A DNA stretch of 64,000 bases from Comamonas avium. Lineage in GTDB: Bacteria; Pseudomonadota; Gammaproteobacteria; Burkholderiales; Burkholderiaceae_C. The stretch covers positions 48,392 through 112,391 of the forward strand of contig NZ_JACSQK010000005.1 of assembly GCF_014836675.1 (NCBI RefSeq). The letters run 5' to 3'. Position 1 is the first letter of the stretch; each line of letters opens with the position of its first letter. Positions 1-12,164 of this stretch are shown here, piece by piece. A program made the position numbers and the translations under genes. The notes below the pieces were generated by a model. The model had not been told where the DNA came from. It made no database searches and worked only from the letters and a program-made list of their open reading frames with translations.

Positions 1-494
1 TGCGGTGCCAAAACAGTCTTGGCCACAGGTGCCGTGGTTTCTGCAGCAGGAGCAGCAGCCTTCTTGGCAGGAGCAGCAGCCTTGGCAGCAACAGCCTTCT
101 TAGGAGCAGCGGCCTTGGCAGCAACAGCCTTCTTAGGTGCAGCGGCCTTGGCAGCAACAGCCTTCTTAGGTGCAGCGGCCTTGGCAGCAACAGCCTTCTT
201 AGGAGCAGCAGCCTTGGCAGCAACAGCCTTCTTAGGTGCAGCGGCCTTGGCAGCAACAGCCTTCTTAGGTGCAGCAGCCTTGGCAGCAACAGCCTTCTTA
301 GGCGCAGCGGCCTTGGCAGCGACAGCCTTCTTAGGCGCAGCGGCCTTGGCAGCAACAGCCTTCTTAGGCGCAGCGGCCTTGGCAGCAACAGCCTTCTTAG
401 GCGCAGCAGCCTTGGCAGTCACAACCTTCTTAGGTGCTTCGGATTTAGTTACGGGGGTGGCTTTTTTATCAGCCGCTTTCTTTGCAGTTGCCAT
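1..494 (-). CDS. Histone H1-like DNA-binding protein (partial, C-terminus off window)
   Basis: Reading leftward from the ATG at 494, the protein starts MATAKKAADKKATPVTKSE and then repeats the 11-residue unit PKKAVAAKAAA about eleven times before a variable tail that runs off the window at base 1. Lysine/alanine/proline repeats of this kind mark the bacterial histone H1-like (HctB/AlgP-like) proteins, which bind DNA non-specifically in the nucleoid. An AAGGAG ribosome site lies at 501-506, six bases before the start. The frame is open throughout. The plus-strand frame over the same bases is an Ala/Leu-rich shadow. Repeat number in such genes often varies between strains. Confidence 0.85.
   Translation of the reverse strand, partial: MATAKKAADKKATPVTKSEAPKKVVTAKAAAPKKAVAAKAAAPKKAVAAKAAAPKKAVAAKAAAPKKAVAAKAAAPKKAVAAKAAAPKKAVAAKAAAPKKAVAAKAAAPKKAVAAKAAAPKKAVAAKAAAPKKAVAAKAAAPAKKAAAPAAETTAPVAKTVLAP
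71..433 (-). repeat. 33-bp tandem repeat inside the histone H1-like gene (about 11 copies)
   Basis: The element gcagcggccttggcagcaac plus 13 further bases recurs every 33 bases. Copies are recognisable by the cttggcag block at 81, 114 and so on to 411. Units differ mainly at third positions (gcagcg/gcagca, taggt/taggc/tagga). Each unit encodes one 11-residue PKKAVAAKAAA block, so copy-number change by slippage keeps the frame. Confidence 0.9.
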
Positions 495-589
495 CGTTTT
501 CTCCTTCATCAATTTGCACACAGCGTTTGAGCGATCGGACTCCAAGAGCGATCTCAAGCCATAGCGACGTGGAGTGGTTCGACGCATGG

Positions 590-645
590 ACAAACAAACG
601 CCCCATGCCATCACCTGTAGAAATAATTTGTGATGGCATGGGGCG
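590..645 (-). terminator. Rho-independent terminator after nrdB
   Basis: A perfect 16-bp inverted repeat (599-614 with 630-645) flanks a 15-base loop. Read on the minus strand it lies 45 bases past the nrdB stop and is followed by TTTGTTTG. It separates nrdB from the histone H1-like gene. Confidence 0.8.
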
Positions 646-689
646 CATTATGAATTCCATTGCAAGAGTTTGCGAGGCTTTATCGAGAC

Positions 690-1775
690 TTAATCCCAAG
701 AAAGTGCACCACCGGATTGGTATTCGATCACACGTGTCTCAAAGAAGTTACGTTCCTTCTTCAAATCGATCATCTCGCTCATCCATGGGAACGGATTTTC
801 TTCGCCAGGAAAGAGCTCTTCCAGGCCAATTTGTGTGGCGCGTCGATTGGCGATGTAGCGCAGGTAGCCCTTGAACATGGATGCATTCATACCCAGTACG
901 CCACGCGGCATGGTGTCCTCGGCGTATGCGTATTCCAGGTCCACTGCCTGGCGGAATAGGGCGTTGATTTCTTCCTTGAATTCAGGTGTCCACAGGTGCG
1001 GATTTTCCAGCTTCAACTGGTTGATCAGATCGATGCCGAAATTGCAGTGCATGGACTCGTCCCGCAGGATGTACTGGTACTGCTCGGCAGCGCCCACCAT
1101 CTTGTTTTGGCGACCCAGTGCCAAGATTTGCGTGAAGCCCACGTAGAAGAAAAGGCCCTCCATCAGGCAGGCAAAAACGATCAGCGATTTCAGCAGTGTC
1201 TGGTCATCTTCAGGCGTGCCCGTGTGAAAGTGCGGGTCCATGATCGACTCAATAAACGGGATCAGGAACTCATCTTTGTCGCGGATGGATTTGATCTCGT
1301 TGTAGGCGTTGAAGATCTCGCCTTCATCCAAGCCGATCGACTCCACGATGTACTGGTAGGCGTGTGTATGGATGGCTTCTTCAAACGCTTGACGCAGCAT
1401 GAACTGGCGGCACTCTGGTGCGGTGATATGGCGGTAAGTCCCTAGAACAATGTTGTTGGCCGCCAACGAATCTGCCGTGGTGAAAAAGCCCAGGTTGCGT
1501 TTGACGATGCGGCGCTCATCTTCTGTCAGGCCGTTCGGGTCTTTCCACAGTGCAATATCGCGCGTCATATTCACTTCTTGCGGCATCCAGTGGTTGGCGC
1601 AAGTAGCAAGGTACTTTTCCCAGGCCCATTTGTACTTGAAGGGCACGAGCTGGTTGACGTCAGTCTTGCCGTTGATGATGCGTTTGTCTGCGGCATTCAC
1701 GCGCAGATGTGCGCCGCTAGGTGCAGGTGCGGCAGCGGTGTCGGTGGTGGTGATTTCGTCGTCAAAACTCAGCAT
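690..1775 (-). CDS. nrdB: Ribonucleoside-diphosphate reductase class Ia, beta subunit
   Basis: A 361-residue radical-generating subunit of aerobic ribonucleotide reductase, partner of NrdA upstream. Visible diiron and radical residues include D102 (ADSLAANN), E133 and H136 ([10 protein letters not shown]), the candidate radical tyrosine Y140, then CLMEGLFF and [10 protein letters not shown], which supply the remaining Glu/His ligands. The ATG at 1775 is chosen because the protein then begins [10 protein letters not shown] as in other NrdB proteins and AGGAG lies six bases upstream (1782-1786). The frame stays open upstream to 1919, but that part looks non-coding. It follows nrdA by 277 bases; the gap holds a dispersed repeat (about 1795-1895), so some processing or attenuation between the two genes is possible. 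Confidence 0.95.
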   Translation of the reverse strand: MLSFDDEITTTDTAAAPAPSGAHLRVNAADKRIINGKTDVNQLVPFKYKWAWEKYLATCANHWMPQEVNMTRDIALWKDPNGLTEDERRIVKRNLGFFTTADSLAANNIVLGTYRHITAPECRQFMLRQAFEEAIHTHAYQYIVESIGLDEGEIFNAYNEIKSIRDKDEFLIPFIESIMDPHFHTGTPEDDQTLLKSLIVFACLMEGLFFYVGFTQILALGRQNKMVGAAEQYQYILRDESMHCNFGIDLINQLKLENPHLWTPEFKEEINALFRQAVDLEYAYAEDTMPRGVLGMNASMFKGYLRYIANRRATQIGLEELFPGEENPFPWMSEMIDLKKERNFFETRVIEYQSGGALSWD

Positions 1776-1794
1776 GTCGGGCTCCTGGTGTTTT

Positions 1795-1895
1795 GCAAAA
1801 AAGAGAGCTGGCTGCGCTTTTGAAACAAAGGTTTCAAAATGAAAATGTTCGGAAACCTTGGTTAAATGAGCGCTGGCTGCTATGAAATAAAAGTA
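1795..1895. repeat. Dispersed Comamonadaceae-type intergenic repeat between nrdA and nrdB
   Basis: The segment carries the blocks gagagctggctgcgctttt and agcgctggctgctat around an AT-rich centre (ggtttcaaaatgaaaatg). Related blocks recur at 41719, 45855, 59065 and 61880 in this window, always between genes. Family membership is judged by eye and the copies are much diverged. Confidence 0.45.
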
Positions 1896-2052
1896 GATGC
1901 GAAGGGGCTTTAGACCCACTTACCCCACCCGGCAAATCGAACACTTGCAATGCACACGAGGTGCGAAGCCGCAGGCCAAGCTGTACAAAGGACATGGCAA
2001 GGCCTGGGCAATAACGTATCAAGGTTGGGGTTTGCGGGTGTTGTTAGCGGCC

Positions 2053-4959
<2,907 letters not shown>

Positions 4960-5067
4960 GAGGGCCTCTTGGTACGGGTAGTGGGGCGTTGCGGTATGTG
5001 GCAAGGCCTTGAATGGTCACGTTGGGCAGGATTTATTCTCTACCAATGGTGTTTTTGATAATTTAAA

Positions 5068-5083
5068 ACACTAGGGGTAGTGT
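5068..5083. promoter_or_regulatory. NrdR box 1 upstream of nrdA
   Basis: ACACTAGGGGTAGTGT is a perfect 6-bp palindrome around GGGG and matches the NrdR-box pattern ACACTA-N4-TAGTGT. NrdR is the nucleotide-sensing repressor of ribonucleotide reductase genes. It lies 109 bases upstream of the nrdA start and, if the promoter at 5302-5329 is used, inside the leader. Confidence 0.75.
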
Positions 5084-5301
5084 ATTGGCCTGTGGTCAAG
5101 AAAACCATTGTGTGGATGCCCGGCACTAGGCAATGTTCCTTGTTGACACGCGGCTAAGCCTTGAGGACGTTGCTTGGAGATGGAAAAAACCATGTCTGGT
5201 GCGGCTTGCAAGGCCAAAGGGGGCTTGAATGCCTTTGTTGGCAGCAATAAAAAGCGCGCAAAAATTAAAAAATCCCTGACGTGGTGATGGGATATGGACG
5301 C

Positions 5302-5329
5302 TAAATATATGGATGTAAATCCATGTCAA
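5302..5329 (-). promoter_or_regulatory. Candidate sigma70 promoter of nrdAB
   Basis: On the minus strand TTGACA (5329-5324) and TATTTA (5307-5302) are separated by 16 bases. The -35 hexamer sits directly against NrdR box 2, as expected for repression. It predicts a leader of about 335 bases before nrdA. The rest of the nrdA-ampD gap (4960-5472) shows no convincing gene. Confidence 0.55.
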
Positions 5330-5330
5330 A

Positions 5331-5346
5331 GCACTAGATATAGTGT
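5331..5346. promoter_or_regulatory. NrdR box 2 upstream of nrdA
   Basis: GCACTAGATATAGTGT fits the NrdR-box pattern and is the centre of a longer 28-bp imperfect palindrome (5325-5352, gtcaaa ... tttgac). Its distance from box 1 is 263 bases, close to 25 helical turns. Confidence 0.75.
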
Positions 5347-5472
5347 TTTGACGGTTTTCTCAAAAAGCAGGCGCTGAATGGCACAACGCGATGAGCACGG
5401 GCGGCTGCAGCGCTTTGTACGGATTGTTGTTGCTTGCCTTCAAGGCACTAGCGCTGGTGCTACTGCGTCTTG

Positions 5473-6069
5473 CTATGGAAACTGCAGTGGCAATGCTTGC
5501 AACTTTGTGTGCAGCAGGGGCCAGTCAAAACCTGCCCCCGGGTCTTGTTTGCGGCCTGGAGCAATGTGTTCATGCCCGGCAATCTGCGTGATGGGATAGT
5601 GGGCAGTCAAGGCTTGACACAACTGGCTGAGGGCTTGGTACTGAGAGGCTTCAAACGTCAAGCCTTCCAGACCCTCCAGTTCAATACCAATAGAAAAATC
5701 ATTGCAGTTGTCACGCCCCCCCCACTGTGATGCCCCCGCATGCCAGGCGCGGTCATCGGCGCTGACAAATTGCCAGACCACGCCCTCACGGGTGATAAAA
5801 AAGTGCGAAGACACCTCCAGTCCCCGAATGGTTTGGAAGTAAGGGTGCGCATCCCAGTTGAGCTGGTTGCTAAAAAGCTGCTGTACGCAGCCAGTGCCAT
5901 ATTGACCGGGTGGCAGGCTGATGGAGTGGATCACGATCAAGTCGATGCGTGTCCCTGCCGGACGCTGGCCAAAGTTGGGTGACGGCTGATGCTGAGCGCT
6001 AGAAAGCCAGCCCTTATGCCAAGACAGGGGGGCGGCGGTTTTTTCCGTGGAATCAGTGGTGCACGTCAT
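5473..6069 (-). CDS. ampD: 1,6-anhydro-N-acetylmuramyl-L-alanine amidase AmpD
   Basis: A zinc amidase (amidase_2 fold) that splits the peptide from anhydro-muropeptides during cell-wall recycling in the cytoplasm. Family signatures are [13 protein letters not shown] (first zinc His), [20 protein letters not shown] and [15 protein letters not shown] (second His and the Asp). The ATG at 6069 gives 198 residues. An ATG at 6078 and a TTG at 6096 are in frame and none has a strong ribosome site. All choices overlap the end of pilR (stop at 6053), so it is probably translated from the same message as pilS-pilR. Confidence 0.93.
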   Translation of the reverse strand: MTCTTDSTEKTAAPLSWHKGWLSSAQHQPSPNFGQRPAGTRIDLIVIHSISLPPGQYGTGCVQQLFSNQLNWDAHPYFQTIRGLEVSSHFFITREGVVWQFVSADDRAWHAGASQWGGRDNCNDFSIGIELEGLEGLTFEASQYQALSQLCQALTAHYPITQIAGHEHIAPGRKQDPGAGFDWPLLHTKLQALPLQFP

Positions 6070-7519
6070 ACAGCGCATTGTCGCTGGCTGGCTCAATATC
6101 TTCAGGTGAGATCGGAATGTTCAAGCGGGCAATGCGGTAACGGATCTGACGCAAGCTGATACCCAGCCGTGCCGCAGCTGCCGTGCGGTTGTAGCCACAG
6201 GCTTGCAGGGCACGCGTCAAAATGGCCCGCTCTTGCTGGTCCAGCCAAGCCTGCAAATCATCTGGCAGCGCGTCTGCAGGTAAGTGGCTGCTGCTGTCGC
6301 CCGCATTTTCATTCGTTGCTGGGGCTGCTGACACATTGGCCTCTTCTCCCAATGCTATTGCACGGTGCAGAAGGTTTTCCAGCTCGCGCACATTGCCGTG
6401 CAGTGGCTGGTGCTGCAATTGCGCCAGCACGCTGGCAGAAAGTGAGGAGGCTTCGTGTATGTGCTCGCCCGTAATGCGCCGCAGCAAGGCCGTGCATAGA
6501 GCTGGCAGGTCTTCGCGCCGTTCACGCAGAGGTTGAATCGCAATGTCGATGACGTTGAGGCGGTAATACAAATCTTGGCGAAAGCGGCCCGATTGCACAT
6601 CTTCAGCCAGATTGCGGTGTGTTGCACTGACGATACGAACATCGACAGGCTCCTCCAGCGTCGCTCCCAGCGGGCGTACACAGCGCTCTTGAATGGCGCG
6701 CAGTAATTTGGCTTGCATGGACAGAGGTAATTCGCCAATTTCGTCCAGAAACAAGGTGCCCCCACGGGCTGCGCTAAAAAAACCTTCCCTGTCAGTCGTA
6801 GCTCCAGTGAATGCGCCTTTGAGGGCGCCAAAGAATTCAGCCTCCAGCAAGTGCTCGGGGATGGCGCCGCAGTTCACGGCCACCCAAGGTGCATTCGCAC
6901 GGTGACTGCATGCGTGCAAAGCCCGCGCCACCAGCTCTTTGCCGGTGCCTGATTCGCCCGTAATCAGGACCGGTGCCATGCTTGGGGCCACCTTCTGGAT
7001 GCGTTGCTTGACTTGCTGCATGGCCACCGAGGTGCCCACTAAACGATCCAGGGCGGCTGAAGGATTCAAGATGGCTCCCGTAGTGCTCGCTACGGTGGTG
7101 CTCGGCGTAAACATCCCGGGTGCAGACGTGACAGATTCACCATGTGCTGCAGAAGCTACGACGGTGCGAAATTGCTTGAGATCAACCGGTTTGGTGAGGT
7201 AGTCAAATGCCCCATAGCGCAGCGCCTCCACTGCATTTTCAGCAGAGCCATATGCAGTCATGACAATGGCGCGCTCCTTGCGACGTTGCTCGCGCAGTTC
7301 ACGCAGCAACTCCATGCCCAGACCATCAGGCAGGCGCATGTCGGTAATCAAGACTTCAAAGCGGCACAACTGCAGCTGGGCGCGTGCTTCTGCCAGTGAA
7401 CCAGCTGTTTGTACGCGGTAGCCTTCACGCAAAAGTGTGAGCTCGTAGAGCGTGCGCAAGTCTGGTTCGTCATCGACAACAAGAATAGAGGCAGTAGAAG
7501 TTCCCATGGCCTTGATCAC
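6053..7519 (-). CDS. pilR: Sigma54-dependent response regulator PilR
   Basis: A 488-residue NtrC-type activator. A receiver domain ([13 protein letters not shown]; phospho-acceptor Asp in [15 protein letters not shown]) is followed by an AAA+ sigma54-interaction domain with Walker A GESGTGKE, the sigma54-contact loop GAFTGA and Walker [10 protein letters not shown], and a Fis-type helix-turn-helix at the end ([20 protein letters not shown]). Assignment as PilR, activator of pilin transcription, rests on the adjacent PilS-like kinase. A GTG at 7519 overlaps the pilS stop (GTGA); an ATG at 7507 is the alternative. Confidence 0.9.
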   Translation of the reverse strand: MIKAMGTSTASILVVDDEPDLRTLYELTLLREGYRVQTAGSLAEARAQLQLCRFEVLITDMRLPDGLGMELLRELREQRRKERAIVMTAYGSAENAVEALRYGAFDYLTKPVDLKQFRTVVASAAHGESVTSAPGMFTPSTTVASTTGAILNPSAALDRLVGTSVAMQQVKQRIQKVAPSMAPVLITGESGTGKELVARALHACSHRANAPWVAVNCGAIPEHLLEAEFFGALKGAFTGATTDREGFFSAARGGTLFLDEIGELPLSMQAKLLRAIQERCVRPLGATLEEPVDVRIVSATHRNLAEDVQSGRFRQDLYYRLNVIDIAIQPLRERREDLPALCTALLRRITGEHIHEASSLSASVLAQLQHQPLHGNVRELENLLHRAIALGEEANVSAAPATNENAGDSSSHLPADALPDDLQAWLDQQERAILTRALQACGYNRTAAAARLGISLRQIRYRIARLNIPISPEDIEPASDNALYDVHH

Positions 7520-9246
7520 ACCACAATTGGGTCAAACAAGGAAACGTTGGCCGTGTGCAGGAGTCGACCTCTGAAGTAGACGGTAAATGCGTTACCGGTT
7601 TGCAGCCCGCGCGCGGTCATGCGCTCGCAGCGGCTGTAGTTGATGCTGCCGCCATGGCGCTGACAAAGCTCTCTGCAAATGTACAGTCCCAGACCTGAGG
7701 ACCGACTTTGCGAAGAGAAGAAGGGTTCAAACAAGTGTTTCTGTACAGAGGCTTCTACGGCAGGACCCTCGCTCCATACCTGAAACCAAAATTGTTCGTC
7801 GCTGCTGGAGCCTGTGAGCAGCTGCAGCGCATCGTTGTGCTTGCCTTCACAGTAGCGGGCGGCGTTGTCCAGCAGGTTGACCACTACACGGCGCAGGTGC
7901 TCGCTGTCAAAAGCCACGTGTGCCTGCGCGCAATTGGGCGTGAAAAGACCGGGGCGCTGCATCGCATGCTGTTGCTGCCACTCTTGCCAGATGTGGCGCA
8001 GCTCTGCATCTAGCAACAAGGTGCGTGAATCGGTGTGCTGGATTTGCTGCTGCACGCGGGCAATGTCCAGTACGTCTTCGGCGATGCGCACCAGGCGCTG
8101 GGCGTTTTGTTCCACCATGTGGCTCAGGCGCTGCTGAGTGGGCTCTGTTAGTTCTTCTGCCAGCAAGGCGTTGGCTTGCACGATTGCGGCCAGTGGATTG
8201 CGAATTTCATGGGCCACAGCGGCAGACATGCGCCCCATGGCTGCCATCTTTTCAATGCGCATACGGGCTTCTACTTCGCGCAAATCATGCAAGAACATGA
8301 CGCACAGCCACGGCTGCGGAGCCAGAAGGCTGTCAGGATGGGTGTCGTGCCGGAGTTCGGGAAGTGCGACATCAGCGGCGATGCTGGTGGTCAGCCAGGT
8401 GCGGACATACAGCCCCGTGGTGCTTTGGCCGGTAGCCATGAGGTGCATGTGCTGGCTCAGTGCCTGGTTGGTGGCGTAGGTCTGATCCACCATGTCGCGC
8501 AAAGGGAGCCATTCGGCATGGCATAAATCATGCAAAGCCAAAGGTGCAGGCAAGCCAAGTAACTCGCACGCCGCAGGGTTGGCCATGCGGACCTGGTAGG
8601 TGCTGTCCACGACCAAGATGCCTTCAGTCAGATTCGCGATGATCAAGCTGTTGACCTGGGCATGGGTTTGCGCCGCGTGCCGGCTGGTGCGTGCCTGACG
8701 TTCTTGATAGGCCAGTCGTTGCGCCAATTGACGGGTCAGGTAGGTGACTGCAAAAAAGCCTGCGCAGATGAGCGCAGTTTGCATGTAGTCCTCGCTTTGC
8801 AGGCGCCCCAGAACCCATGCATGAAAAATATCAGTGCCCAGCAAAATCAGGGTAATGCTGGCAGTTGTCGCCAGCGCCATGCGCATGGTGCCGAGCACCG
8901 AAACGGTCAAGATCGGCAACGCCAGCAATGGGGTGTAGTGCATCTTGCCGGTTTGCACCTCTTGCAAGATACAAATAGCCATGATGTCTGCGGCCAGCAG
9001 CAGAAGCCAGGGCCAGCGCCAGTCGCTAGCGGGAGGTTTCTGGTGCAGCAGTCCCCAGGCCAGCAGCGCAAGAACGAAGTAGCTGCCAGTCAATGCCCAC
9101 GGCCAATACACATCGGGGTGCTGCACGCCGGGAGATGTCCAGGTCTGCGTAACCTGTAATGCAATCAGCAGTGTTGCAACCAGCACCCGGGCGGACAGAA
9201 AAGCCTGCCAGAGCCGGCGCGCACTTTGAAGAGGAAGTGTGGTCAC
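7516..9246 (-). CDS. pilS: Sensor histidine kinase PilS
   Basis: A 576-residue membrane kinase. About six hydrophobic segments fill the first 190 residues, then come a PAS-like domain ([20 protein letters not shown]), the H-box [12 protein letters not shown], the N-box [11 protein letters not shown] and the G-box [11 protein letters not shown]. This is the PilS layout, a polar kinase that controls pilin expression through PilR. The start is a GTG at 9246. It is 30 bases downstream of the PP0621 gene and overlaps pilR by four bases. Confidence 0.9.
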   Translation of the reverse strand: MTTLPLQSARRLWQAFLSARVLVATLLIALQVTQTWTSPGVQHPDVYWPWALTGSYFVLALLAWGLLHQKPPASDWRWPWLLLLAADIMAICILQEVQTGKMHYTPLLALPILTVSVLGTMRMALATTASITLILLGTDIFHAWVLGRLQSEDYMQTALICAGFFAVTYLTRQLAQRLAYQERQARTSRHAAQTHAQVNSLIIANLTEGILVVDSTYQVRMANPAACELLGLPAPLALHDLCHAEWLPLRDMVDQTYATNQALSQHMHLMATGQSTTGLYVRTWLTTSIAADVALPELRHDTHPDSLLAPQPWLCVMFLHDLREVEARMRIEKMAAMGRMSAAVAHEIRNPLAAIVQANALLAEELTEPTQQRLSHMVEQNAQRLVRIAEDVLDIARVQQQIQHTDSRTLLLDAELRHIWQEWQQQHAMQRPGLFTPNCAQAHVAFDSEHLRRVVVNLLDNAARYCEGKHNDALQLLTGSSSDEQFWFQVWSEGPAVEASVQKHLFEPFFSSQSRSSGLGLYICRELCQRHGGSINYSRCERMTARGLQTGNAFTVYFRGRLLHTANVSLFDPIVV

Positions 9247-9276
9247 GATAGGCAGCGGGCTGGGGCAACCAAACGA

Positions 9277-9504
9277 TTAACGTGGTCCGAGGTGGCGATG
9301 CTCAGTGCTGCAGTAATACGTGCGATCAGGACTGGTGATTGCATCACTGGATGGCAAGTGCAGCCCGCAGTGCGCGCAGGTGACCATGTCTTCTGGCTGC
9401 CGCAGACGGGGCTTGGGTGGTGGCACAGCCCCCGCCTTACGGCGGTTATTGCGCCAAATGCCTATGGCAATAATCACAACCAGTGCGACCAGTAGATATT
9501 TCAT
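9277..9504 (-). CDS. PP0621-family small membrane protein
   Basis: A 75-residue protein with one N-terminal membrane segment (LLVALVVIIAIGIW), a basic proline-rich linker and a small zinc-ribbon-like end (CAHCGLHLP ... YYCSTEH). This matches the PP0621 family of unknown function, often found next to pilS. Its ATG overlaps the stop of the upstream ccsA-like gene (ATGA, 9501-9504), so the two are translationally coupled. Confidence 0.8.
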   Translation of the reverse strand: MKYLLVALVVIIAIGIWRNNRRKAGAVPPPKPRLRQPEDMVTCAHCGLHLPSSDAITSPDRTYYCSTEHRHLGPR

Positions 9505-10328
9505 GACAGACGTCCCAGCATGACGACTTCCAGTACAAAGCGTGAACCGGCATAGGCCAGCAACAAGAGCGCAGCCCCTGCATAAATCAAATGCACGGCG
9601 TGGCGCCCGCGCAGACCGAAACGAGAGCGCCCGATCAGCAGCAGGGCAAATGCCACCCAGGCCAGTAAGGAGAACACCGTTTTATGGTCCCAGACCCAGG
9701 CGCGGCCATACAGCGATTCACCAAACAGCAAGCCTGCCAGGAGTGTGGCGCTGAGGAGCACAAAACCTGCGGTGACAAAACGGAAGGTCAGGCGCTCCAG
9801 CATCAGTAAAGGCATGCCGCCTTCGTCGTTGGAGGCCGTGCGCATGCGGTGCTCGGCGCGTGACATCAGGCCCGCATGAACGACTGCTGCCGCACACAGC
9901 CCATACGAGGCAATGCCCAGCGCCAAGTGTAAAGGCAGCCATGCCGATGTTTGCAGCGCCATGGGCTTGCCGGGGAAGATCTGCGCCAGCAATACGGTCA
10001 GTGCACCCAGCACAGACAGCACGCCAACGGCGCGCATCTTGGGGTAAAGCTGCTGTTCAATGGCATAGACCGTCAGCATCAGCCAGGCCGTCATGGACAG
10101 CGCGGGTGCAAACCCAAAGCGAGCGGGGGTGGTCATCAAACCTGCCGCTACGGTCAGCAGGTGAAGAACCCAGGCACAGCGCATAGCCAGGCGTGTGTGG
10201 CTTTCGGCCATGCGCTGCACACCAAAAACTGGAATGAGATAGGACGCAATGGCAGCCATGGCCAGTGCCATGACCCAGGTGGGTGAGCCAGTGAAAATGT
10301 GGGTGGAAGACTCCATGCCTGCAATCAT
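9501..10328 (-). CDS. CcsA/YpjD-like inner-membrane protein
   Basis: A 275-residue protein with about eight hydrophobic segments. The region LPLHLALGIASYGLCAAAVVHA and the later WVWDHKTVFSLLAW resemble the WWD/His-bearing CcsA (ResC) family used in cytochrome c assembly. This short YpjD-like subgroup is usually of unverified role. It is the first gene of the leftward operon ccsA-like/PP0621/pilS/pilR/ampD. ATG codons at 10328 and 10316 are both possible; neither has a strong ribosome site. Confidence 0.8.
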   Translation of the reverse strand: MIAGMESSTHIFTGSPTWVMALAMAAIASYLIPVFGVQRMAESHTRLAMRCAWVLHLLTVAAGLMTTPARFGFAPALSMTAWLMLTVYAIEQQLYPKMRAVGVLSVLGALTVLLAQIFPGKPMALQTSAWLPLHLALGIASYGLCAAAVVHAGLMSRAEHRMRTASNDEGGMPLLMLERLTFRFVTAGFVLLSATLLAGLLFGESLYGRAWVWDHKTVFSLLAWVAFALLLIGRSRFGLRGRHAVHLIYAGAALLLLAYAGSRFVLEVVMLGRLS

Positions 10329-10459
10329 AGCTGCCCGCCCTATGGGCTGGGGCCGCTATTGTTTGCCATCCTTGCGCCGCGTCAGTGCTTGGGTGCTCTG
10401 TCCTTGGACAGGGCGAGTGATGTGCTCAACGGGTAGAATTGACGGCTTGTTTGTACAGG

Positions 10460-10478
10460 GCTGCCCGCGGCGGGCAGC
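10460..10478. promoter_or_regulatory. GC-rich hairpin in the ffh upstream region
   Basis: gctgcccg-cgg-cgggcagc is a perfect 8-bp stem with a 3-base loop about 100 bases before the ffh start. It would lie in the ffh leader if transcription starts near 10440. It has no T-run on either side, so it is not an obvious terminator; role unknown. Confidence 0.35.
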
Positions 10479-10576
10479 ACGGGCTACAGCGTAAGCTGCG
10501 CCCCCTGCCCAAAGCGCCGGGCCGTCAGGCCAAGCCGCACGCGGCGCAGCTTCTCTCTCTTCGGACACATCTGCTT

Positions 10577-11968
10577 ATGGCATCCGCACTCACCGACAAA
10601 CTCTCGCGACTCGTCAAGGAAATGCGTGGCCAGGCCCGCATTACTGAATCCAACGTACAGGACATGCTGCGCGAAGTGCGCATGGCCCTGCTGGAAGCTG
10701 ACGTGGCCTTGCCCGTGGTGCGCGACTTTGTGGCCCGCGTCAAGGAAAAAGCGCTGGGTCAGGAAGTCATCAGCTCGCTGCAGCCAGGCCAGGTACTGGT
10801 TTCCATTGTCAACAAAGAGCTTTCGGCCACCATGGGCGAGGGCGTGGCGGACATCAACCTCAACGCCCAGCCACCCGCTGTCATCTTGATGGCCGGTTTG
10901 CAGGGGGCCGGTAAAACGACCACCACCGCCAAGCTGGCCAAGCACCTGATTGAAAAGCGCAAGAAAAAGGTGCTGACTGTCTCGGGTGACGTATACCGCC
11001 CTGCAGCGATTGAACAGCTCAAAACCGTGACAGCTCAGGCCGGTGCGCAGTGGTTCCCCTCTACGCCAGACCAAAAGCCCCACGATATTGCCGTGGCTGC
11101 ATTGGACTACGCCAAGAAACACTACTTTGACGTGCTGCTGGTGGATACGGCCGGTCGCCTGGCCATCGACGAATTGTTGATGGCTGAGATCAAGGACTTG
11201 CACGCCACGCTCAATCCGGTTGAAACCCTGTTTGTGGTTGATGCCATGCAGGGCCAGGATGCGATCAACACGGCCAAGGCCTTCAAGGAAACGCTGCCGC
11301 TGACCGGCATCGTGCTGACCAAACTGGACGGTGACTCGCGCGGTGGTGCGGCGCTGTCCGTGCGCCAGATCACGGGTGCGCCCATCAAGTTTGCCGGTGT
11401 CTCTGAAAAGCTCGATGGCCTGGAAGTGTTTGATGCTGACCGCCATGCACAGCGCGTGCTGGGCATGGGCGACATCGTGGCGCTGGTGGAGCAAGTCACC
11501 AAGGGCGTGGACATGCAAGCGGCGCAGAAGATGGCCGAGAAGCTGAAAAGCGGCGACGGCTTTGATCTGCATGATTTCTTGGCGCAACTGCAGCAAATGA
11601 AGCAAATGGGGGGCTTGTCCAACTTGCTGGACAAATTGCCCTCCGAGATGACCGCCAAGGCGGGTGCCGTGGATATGGACAAGGCCGAGCGCGAAATCAA
11701 GCGCAAGGAAGGCATCATCTGCTCCATGACTTACAAGGAGCGCAAACGCCCTGAACTCATCAAGGCCACCCGTAAAAAACGCATTGCTGATGGCGCTGGC
11801 GTGCAGGTGCAGGACGTAAACCGCCTGCTCAAAGAATTTGAGCAGATGCAGACCATGATGAAAAAGATGAAGGGCGGCGGCCTGATGAAGATGATGAAGA
11901 AGATGGGTGGCATGAAGGGGATGAAAGGCATGATGGGCGGTGGTGGCATGCCCAAGCTGCCTTTCTGA
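10577..11968 (+). CDS. ffh: Signal recognition particle protein Ffh
   Basis: The 463-residue SRP54 GTPase that with 4.5S RNA delivers nascent membrane proteins to FtsY. Order: N domain (MASALTDKLSRLVKEMRGQA), G domain with GLQGAGKTTTTAK, DTAGRL and TKLDGD, and a methionine-rich M domain ending in repeated GGMKGMKGMMGGGG. The ATG at 10577 is chosen by the conserved N-terminus; the upstream in-frame part is low-complexity leader. No good Shine-Dalgarno sequence is visible. No 4.5S RNA gene was seen in the window. Confidence 0.96.
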   Translation: MASALTDKLSRLVKEMRGQARITESNVQDMLREVRMALLEADVALPVVRDFVARVKEKALGQEVISSLQPGQVLVSIVNKELSATMGEGVADINLNAQPPAVILMAGLQGAGKTTTTAKLAKHLIEKRKKKVLTVSGDVYRPAAIEQLKTVTAQAGAQWFPSTPDQKPHDIAVAALDYAKKHYFDVLLVDTAGRLAIDELLMAEIKDLHATLNPVETLFVVDAMQGQDAINTAKAFKETLPLTGIVLTKLDGDSRGGAALSVRQITGAPIKFAGVSEKLDGLEVFDADRHAQRVLGMGDIVALVEQVTKGVDMQAAQKMAEKLKSGDGFDLHDFLAQLQQMKQMGGLSNLLDKLPSEMTAKAGAVDMDKAEREIKRKEGIICSMTYKERKRPELIKATRKKRIADGAGVQVQDVNRLLKEFEQMQTMMKKMKGGGLMKMMKKMGGMKGMKGMMGGGGMPKLPF

Positions 11969-11997
11969 TTGCAGCCCCCTCTTTGCATTTCGGGCTC

Positions 11998-12032
11998 AAG
12001 CCGCATCGCTGTTAAAGCCATGCGGCTTTTTG
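11998..12032 (+). terminator. Rho-independent terminator after ffh
   Basis: aagccgcat (11998-12006) pairs with atgcggctt (12020-12028), followed by TTTTG, 30 bases past the ffh stop. Confidence 0.8.
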
Positions 12033-12164
12033 CTGGATAGAAGCTAGAAAACAGGAGCTACTTGCACAGGCTTTATGCGTACTTCGGATAGATAACTATT
12101 GGAGTTCCTTGTTACATATGCGCTGCAAGCTCTGATTTTTGCTTTTTCTCGTAAGTTGCCCATA

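Noticed and set aside
71-433. Regular 33-bp repeats as a CRISPR array
   Set aside because: There are no unique spacers; units are contiguous and code for an in-frame protein repeat.
19-564. Plus-strand Ala/Leu-rich frame over the histone H1-like gene
   Set aside because: It is the complement of the Lys/Ala repeat gene on the minus strand, which has a ribosome site and family-like composition.
5126-5329. 67-codon minus-strand frame in the nrdA leader
   Set aside because: It begins at the TTG of the candidate -35 hexamer and has no family likeness or ribosome site.
5391-5591. Hydrophobic 66-codon plus frame overlapping the end of ampD
   Set aside because: Most of it is antisense to ampD and no ribosome site is present.
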